Part shown: one piece after another, positions 58,759-64,000 of the stretch | Layout: the number at the start of each line of letters is the position of its first letter | Numbering within the stretch: the first letter of the stretch is position 1 | NCBI RefSeq assembly: GCF_018143015.1 | Contig: NC_054753.1 | Coordinates: forward strand, 25,384,462 to 25,448,461 | Reading direction: 5' to 3' | DNA length: 64,000 nt | Source of the DNA: Lytechinus variegatus | Lineage: Eukaryota > Echinodermata > Echinoidea > Temnopleuroida > Toxopneustidae | The notes under the pieces: generated by a model | Told to the model about the DNA's origin: nothing | Database searches by the model: none | What the model saw: the letters and a program-made list of their open reading frames with translations, nothing else | Program-made: the position numbers and the translations under genes

Positions 58759-61700
58759 CAATCAACCAATCAACCAATCAACCAATCAATCACAATCAAT
58801 CAATAAATCAACCAATCAATAAATTGATCGATTAATCAATCAATCGATCGATCAATCAATCAATCAATCAATCAATCAACAAACCAATCAATCAATCATC
58901 CAATAAATGAATAAATATAAAACAACATGCAACCAACCATCAAACCAGCCAATAACTTTCTTTATTGATTGATTGATTTATTGAATAAATCAATCAATCA
59001 ATAAAGAAAGCAAGCAAGCAATCAGCTAATAGATCAATCAATCAATCAATAAATTAACCCTCTCACCAATCAATCAATCAATCAACCAACCAAACGACCA
59101 ACCAACCGACCCACCAACCATCCCACCAACAAAACCTAATCAATCGTAATACATACGCTTGACTAATGGAGCAATTGTCCGATTGATACATCCCGGGTTG
59201 ACACGCATCGATCATCTGTTTGGTGCAAAGACTCCACACTTTGACCCCACTTTCAGAAGGCAGGACACATTGCCCCTGAATGAATAATCAAATGCGTGAA
59301 AAAATGATAACCAACACAGGCCTCTGCACCAAGATTTATCTGTTTCTTTTTTCTTTCAGTAGGCCTTGGCCCTTGGTGTTAGTTTTCTGCACGAAAAAAA
59401 TGTTTCCGATTCACACTCTATTGTAAGATACATTTTTTAAATAATAGAAAATAATGAAGTAAGAGGTTGCATTGGCAGAACCACTCATAAAACAATTAGG
59501 GCCCGTTACACAAAGGTAGAGCGATTACTAGCGAAATGATCCGTGCGCATATTTCTCATTATTCAACGACAGGGACAGTAGGGAAGGAAATAAACTAAGA
59601 ACTTTTAGGCAATTCAAACTCAATATAAGGCAAGAAAATTATTTATGTTAAATAAACAATGTCAATTTGAGAAAAAATATAACCAAGCTCCGACTGAGCG
59701 CTCATAATCTACCAATAGAAACAGGGAGGTACAAAAGACCGGATAAGATACCATCTAACCTGAGATTTTGTGAGGATTGTAATTTGAATTTGGTGGGGGA
59801 TGAGTTTAACATTATAATGAAATGTAACAAATATAATGATTTGCGCAAAGATTTTTTTGAAAAGATAAGTACCCTTAATAGTAGGTTTTCTGAAATGGAG
59901 TGCCAGGAAAAATTTATTTACATCATGAAATTGGAAACTGATGCATTGATTAAATTATTTTATTCTTTTGTCCAAAACATAATTAATATTAGGGGGGAAT
60001 TCTGAGTACTAAAAATATCAACCGGCAAACACTTTGAATTAATACACTCGCAATATTCTTACACAATAAGTTTACATGGGATGCCATTCTTCTCACTCTT
60101 CCTCTCTCCCGCCCTCTCTATTTTCGAACTTCTTTCTTCTTTATTTCCCTTTCCTCTCCCACTTTCCTTTTGTTTTCCTTGTCCTCTCTTGGACATCAGC
60201 TTTTTTTTTTACTCATTGTTAAAATGAGTACCCGAATAATGCCTATGTTTATAGTGTATATTTTTATATATAAGTTGCTTTGTAATGTTTTGTTTTGATT
60301 TTGTTTGACAAAAAATACTGTTTTGTTTTTGTTTATCTGTTTATGTATATATTTTCTTGTTTTGAACAAAATGTTGGCAATTGCCGGTGACGTTCTGTAA
60401 TAAATTCAATTCAATTCATTAGACTGAAGAGGAACCAATCAGAATTGTTCCTTCAAATTAGCGATTAATCGCTAACCTCTGTGTTACAGGGCCCTGATCA
60501 CACGAATATTATCACGACTATAACCATTATAAAAATCATTCGCGACAAGACCGAATAATTAAATCTTTCCCTACCTTCAACCCTCACCCCCCCATCTCTT
60601 ACTCCCCTCCCCACTCTCCTCACTCCATTTCCACCTCTTACTCCCCCCTGTCTCACCATCTCTCTGTTTCTGTTATGGTAACTCCCGTAGGAACTCGGCC
60701 AGGGGCGTACCGTGGGTCACGGCATGGGGGGGGGGCACCAGCAACTTGAAAATGAGTCACTCAGTGAGCGCGCGAAGCACCCTCAGTTGCCAGGTAAACT
60801 GACCTAATAGAGACATTTTAAGGACAGTGCTATTAAACGGATATGTTTCTCACTGATCAAATAATGCAAGCGCGAAGCGCGAGCTAAATGTTTTTGATAT
60901 TCAGACCTAAAAGAGACATTATAGGGATTTTTTAAAACCATGATACGTACCTGTCTTGCAAACAAACAATATGAGCGCGAAGCGGGAGTTTAAATTTTTG
61001 CATGTATTGACCCCAAACAGGGACATTTTACGGACTATATTTTAGGAATCCATTAAGAGTATACATATCTCACCATAGTCATCTAATGTGAGTTCAAGTG
61101 CTTGCTGATCTTGTTAGAATTACTTTTAAACACATGAAGCACTTGTAGTCAGTATAATTAACATTCGCATCTCATTAATCAAATATTACGAGCGCGAAGT
61201 GCGAGCTGAAAATTTAGGAAATTCAGACCTGAAGAGGGGCATTCTACGGCTTGTTTGTAGAAATGTACTAAGACCATACGTATTTTATTAGCCAAATTAT
61301 GCGAGGGCGAAGAGCAAGCTGAAAAGTTTTGATATTCAGATAAGAAAAAGGCACATTTTTAAGGACTGAATTTAGGAATTCATGAAGAGCAGACATATCT
61401 CACCAACCCACTAATGCGAACGTAAGCACGGACAGGAAATGTTTTACAGTGAGACCTTAAAATGTGGTAAGTACTCAAGAAAAAGAAGCAATTGTCACTA
61501 CATAAAACAATAATAACTCGAAGTGCGAGGAAATATATTTGGTCTTTATTGACTTGAAAACGGGAGGTATTAGTACAACAGGATTATATATCTCGTTAAA
61601 CAGACAATACGAGCACCAAGAACAATGAAGACACAGACCCTGAGTAAATTATGCTTTATAAAGCTATGAAAAAAAAATGTTTCTTATGTAATATTACGAA

Positions 61701-62167
61701 CATAATTATAATTGAATGTAACATAATAATGATCAATAATTTCTTCTTTCCCACTACGTTTCTCTTCCCTTCTCCTTCTTTTTCTCCTTTTCCCTGTTTT
61801 TTTTGCCAGCGGATGGGGGGGGGCACGTGCCCCTCGTAGATACGCCCCTGAACTCGGTATGACATAACGCCAAGCTGGTATATCATTGTCAGAGTTGTAG
61901 CTAAGTTGTCAATTAGGGGGTTCGATTCCTTTTCTTCCTTGCCCAGTGAACAAGATTTGACAAGCAAAAAAGAAAAGTCTAAAAAAAAATCACAATTTTT
62001 CGATCATGATTCCAATGATCTAAACCACTAAACAACAATTACCCCCTCCCCTCTCTCCCTCCCTCTCTCTCTAATCCATCCCCATCTTCCTTTCTCGACG
62101 AACTTTCCATACTTACTATTCTTGTCTCGATACTTGCTGCATTAACAAATCTACAATACAGTAGAAT
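54251..62167 (-). CDS. TNF receptor superfamily member, 5' end not found
   Basis: Exons in gene order: 62117-62167 (tentative), 59157-59275, 57928-58021, 57465-57528, 56641-56766, 55639-55758 and 54251-54375, with GT/AG sites and continuous phase. The extracellular part has cysteine-rich repeats: CQPGMYQSDNC, then ASCKSCSRGSFTPGWNNCSV, CFQCSTCEFGIE and EDCSADRDTRCK, the standard TNFR pattern. A Ser/Thr/Asn-rich stalk (exon 56641-56766) has N-glycosylation sites NGT and NVT. Exon 55639-55758 codes one membrane helix (YVVLILIILFLLPGNALYI) followed by basic RDRRRK. The last exon gives a 40-residue acidic tail ending EMQAG with no death domain. The tentative first listed exon (ILLYCRFVNAASIETRI) could be the end of a signal peptide; the start codon must lie further upstream, perhaps beyond the window. 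The ligand is unknown. The family assignment is strong, the subfamily is not determined. Confidence 0.8.
54450..54720. mobile_element. Diverged TTAA-type element end in TNFR intron
   Basis: TATAAAGAGGAAGTTTACCG resembles the TTAAAGGGGAAGTTCACCCT end of the element at 46064, and a TTTGTGACGTCACGGACGAC word matches its GTGACGTCAT arm. The other end is not clear. Confidence 0.4.
54993..55161. mobile_element. Hairpin MITE with TA duplication, 169 bp
   Basis: The two halves are near-perfect inverted repeats of about 70 bp (CACTCTAAAAAATGAAGTGC, GCTAATTCAGCTCTTAAAGA, GCGTGTATAGTGACTGCACT), flanked by TA at 54991-54992 and 55162-55163. Mariner-type insertion is likely. It lies in the last TNFR intron. 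Confidence 0.8.
55390..55530. repeat. ATT/ATC simple repeat in TNFR intron
   Basis: Imperfect TTATCATTATCA repeats. Confidence 0.7.
56230..56545 (+). mobile_element. Probable LINE 3' UTR with GAAAT tail
   Basis: The segment ends in GGAAATAAATGAAATGAAAT, a short tandem tail of the kind left by non-LTR retrotransposons, preceded by a T-rich UTR-like stretch. No coding remnant is present, so the assignment rests on the tail. Confidence 0.45.
57153..57309. mobile_element. Short element with CAGGGGCCGCGGA inverted ends
   Basis: CAGGGGCCGCGGA and TTCCGCGGCCCCTG are inverted repeats bordering 157 bp that include a poly-G run. The flanks do not show a matching duplication. The CAGGGG start suggests the hAT group. 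A related right end is at 32760-32779. Confidence 0.6.
58268..58346 (-). CDS. Possible alternative first exon encoding a signal peptide
   Basis: The minus strand has ATG at 58346 followed by a textbook signal peptide (MLFCCWLIAVFGCINALG) and then IPRIQTET, ending at a weak donor ACAG/GTTATT in phase 1. It lies inside the TNFR intron between exons 59157-59275 and 57928-58021. Phase does not fit exon 57928-58021 (phase 2 entry), but it does fit exon 56641-56766. Resemblance of CINALGIPRI to FVNAASIETRI of the exon at 62117-62167 suggests a duplicated leader exon. It may also be chance or a relic. Confidence 0.35.
58440..59110. repeat. Long TCAA/CAAC simple-repeat region in TNFR intron
   Basis: About 670 bp of imperfect AATCAATCAACC repeats, with one inverted patch (TTGATTGATTGATTTATTGA at about 58962-58981). 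Serine/asparagine-rich open frames here are by-products. Confidence 0.85.
59498..60495. mobile_element. MITE with GGGCCC ends, split by a LINE insertion
   Basis: AGGGCCCGTTACACAAAGGT at 59498 mirrors the right end AACCTCTGTGTTACAGGGCCCT. GCGATTACTAGCGAAAT and TTAGCGATTAATCGCT also pair. The distance between the arms is explained by the LINE at about 59580-60420. Confidence 0.65.
59580..60420 (+). mobile_element. 5'-truncated LINE, end of reverse-transcriptase ORF plus 3' UTR
   Basis: The plus-strand frame 59667-60005 reads LRLSAHNLPIETGRYKRP, then RFCEDCNLNLVGDEFNIIMK and C-x-KYNDLRKDFF. This is the typical polymerase C-terminus of several non-LTR clades, with a CxxC...H/CxxxC-like end. It is followed by about 400 bp of UTR and a CAATTCAATTCA tail near 60400. 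It is inserted in a MITE. Confidence 0.75.
60700..61850. mobile_element. Non-autonomous hAT-like element, 1151 bp, rich in GCGCGAAGCGCGAGC words
   Basis: The ends are CAGGGGCGTA and TACGCCCCTG. AACTCGG(C/T) flanks both sides (60692-60699 and 61851-61858), an 8-bp duplication with one mismatch. The inside is made of about six diverged ~110-130-bp units, each with AATGCAAGCGCGAAGCGCGA-like words followed by GCTGAAAATTTTTGATATTC and a GGACATTTTA word. There is no transposase frame. Confidence 0.75.
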
Positions 62168-62585
62168 CTGTGAAAGGAAAGAAGGCAGTTCACATAAGTA
62201 TAGCTAAATGTCTTTGATCAATATTTTCCATATCCCAACAAATTATCGATCCGCTTATTGTTTTACTAGTTTTCCATAGGATTAAACTTTAAAAAACATA
62301 ATAGCATGCGATAGGTCCATGATAGGAGCAAACAAGAGAGCACCGGGTCCTATTGCTATGAATTGCGATGAGCAATGCAGAAATCTATTTACTATCAAAA
62401 GATAATGTGGATAACTTTTGCATAAAGTATAAATCATAAGGTTATTATTTTTATTCATTTATATTGTAACTTACTTGTTTATATACAAAGGAAATGTTGT
62501 CGACCAAGCGCTATCAGCGTCTTTGGATTTATATGCGCTCTACAACACTATTATTAGTACATTATGCCTAAAGACTCCTTTTCTC

Positions 62586-63420
62586 TTAGATTTAGATTTA
62601 TTCATTTTCCGTTCACAAAGCACAACAAAATCAAACAATACATAGTCAAATTTAAAGTACAACATCAATCGAAATAAGGTATAAACAATGAGGACTAATG
62701 CAAACTAAATTAACTTTGACTATAATAACTATATTAAACAGAACGGAGGGGCTTGCCAAGAAAAGCGAAGCTTGTATGGGAGACAAGCCCCCGTAACTTA
62801 GTTTCAATACGTATATTACAAAACTATAGTATAAAGGAGAGACGGAAGACAGTTTAAAAGGAGGCTATACAAAATATCGAAGGTAAAAACGAAAGAGTGA
62901 ACCAAATTAGAATAAATGATAATAGTAATAACAATAAAATGATAAAAAAATAACATGGCTAGAATAATTGTGATTATGAGGGAAGAACAGAGAGGCAAAT
63001 AGGGAGAGAGGGGTTGCAGGTACAATTGGAGGTGCAAAGAGGAGCATGGCAGGTGCGGAAACAGGTAGGCAGGCAAGTTGTATGCTGGGAGGTAAAAAAC
63101 AAACAAATAAAAAAACTGTTTGTATGTGGCTTTGGTTATATGGTAGATTGACTTGTTTGTGTAAAGTATTGTCAAATAAACATCTTTTTAAGTTTATGTT
63201 TACAAGTTGTGATGCTTGGGGATTCCTTAAAGGCGTTGGGCAAGGAATTCCAATATACGGGACCAGAAAAGACAAAGGAATCTTTTGCAAGTAAAGTTCG
63301 GGTTGAAGGTATAGGTGATAAGAGTTTCGTTGTCTTGTAGGATAATCGTGTACAGAGGAGTTTTTGCAGAACATAATTGAAAAAATTGCGGGGAGATCAT
63401 CTTTATTTGGTTTGTACATA
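62586..63420 (-). mobile_element. LINE fragment, reverse-transcriptase C-terminus and 3' UTR
   Basis: The minus strand reads FCKNSSVHDYPTRQRNSYHL and, in another frame shortly after, DSFVFSGPVYWNSLPNAFKE followed by KHKLKKMFI and a stop. Together these are the (Y/N)xTRQ...GP.YWNSLP ending of a non-LTR polymerase, broken by one frameshift at about 63287. The UTR contains CAAGCCCCTCCGTTCTG and ends in an AATCTAAATCTAAG tail. Confidence 0.7.
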
Positions 63421-64000
63421 AATTGGCCGAGATGGATCAGATATATATCATAAGGATTTTGTTTTCAGCAGTGAAGGTCAATCTTTTATCTAAGAACAAG
63501 TATACTTAGAGTCATGGGTGTCGATCACGGGGGGGATGGGGGGATATATCCCCCCCAATATTTCAAGTGGGGGGGATGGCCTGTATTATCATCCCCCCAA
63601 TAATTTAGGGTAGAAAAATTATAATAATGATGATGAAAAAATGAAAAGTTTGATCATGATGATTTTAGTATGCCATCAATCAATTTGTTTCCCTCGCAAT
63701 TTGTGTATATTGTTATTAAATAAAAACAATCTTTTTCAGGACTATTAAACAGATGGGTGGAGGTTCAAGATGAAAAAGAATGAAATGTTCATGTATCTGA
63801 TATTTTTTAACACATGACATAAAAGGACCCCAACGAAAATCAACTTTTGTTGATTGGGTGTTCCATCCCACCAGTGGTGAATAAATTAATTTAAATATCA
63901 TTAACTCAAAAGGGTGGAAAAATAAACGGGAGTAAAAGGGTGGCAAGATAAATAAAGGAATGACGGTAAGCCCGATGGCGCACGAGAAGCCACACAGGTT
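63421..64000. other. Stretch with a poly-G element fragment, otherwise unassigned
   Basis: At 63510-63610, GGGGGGATATATCCCCCC and ATCCCCCCAATAATTTAGGG resemble the fragment near 54925-54990 (ATATATCTCCCACTTGGGGG, CCCCCCCAATAAT), a decayed dispersed repeat. No TNFR first exon could be recognised here. Confidence 0.45.

Noticed and set aside
58573-58806. Asn/Ser/Gln-rich repetitive frame
   Set aside because: Translation of a TCAA simple repeat.

Overview
The window looks like nuclear DNA of a marine deuterostome, most likely an echinoderm of the sea-urchin type. The reasons are AT-rich sequence, small coding exons separated by 0.5-8 kb introns, very dense short inverted-repeat elements and tRNA-derived SINEs, a fold-back transposon with satellite-like arms, and animal genes (a LEKR1-like coiled-coil gene and a TNF-receptor superfamily gene). 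The species cannot be fixed from the sequence alone. I see no bacterial operon, CRISPR array, rRNA gene or stand-alone tRNA gene, and I recognise no retrovirus-like element.

Layout. 0-7 kb: no gene, but an inverted-repeat element, a 1.15-kb tandem duplication, and a ~120-bp tandem array derived from the end of the neighbouring gene. 7.0-27.8 kb, minus strand: a complete 13-exon coiled-coil gene, probably LEKR1-like, of 690 codons. Its introns hold SINEs, LINE ends, hAT-like elements and a 5.3-kb fold-back element. 28.4-36.5 kb: a block of transposable elements with a possible upstream non-coding exon at 32.6 kb. 37.4-38.1 kb, plus strand: the last (or only) coding exon of an unrecognised basic protein. 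40.7-45.2 kb, minus strand: a complete five-exon gene for a membrane-anchored VWA protein close to the plant RGLG/copine group but without a RING. 45.7-54.2 kb: intergenic, with nested TTAA elements and other inverted repeats. 54.25-62.2 kb, minus strand: a TNF-receptor superfamily gene (cysteine-rich extracellular part, one membrane span, short tail without death domain) whose first exon is not recognised. 62.6-64 kb: a LINE fragment and unassigned sequence.

The three multi-exon genes are unrelated in function and do not form an operon. Exon borders were set by hand from GT/AG sites and reading-frame continuity, and every internal junction listed keeps phase. The most unusual features are two local duplications of the LEKR1-like gene's own coding exons (one grown into a satellite-like array), the fold-back element whose arm units are themselves palindromes, and a TTAA element nested in another whose undisturbed copy lies elsewhere in the window.
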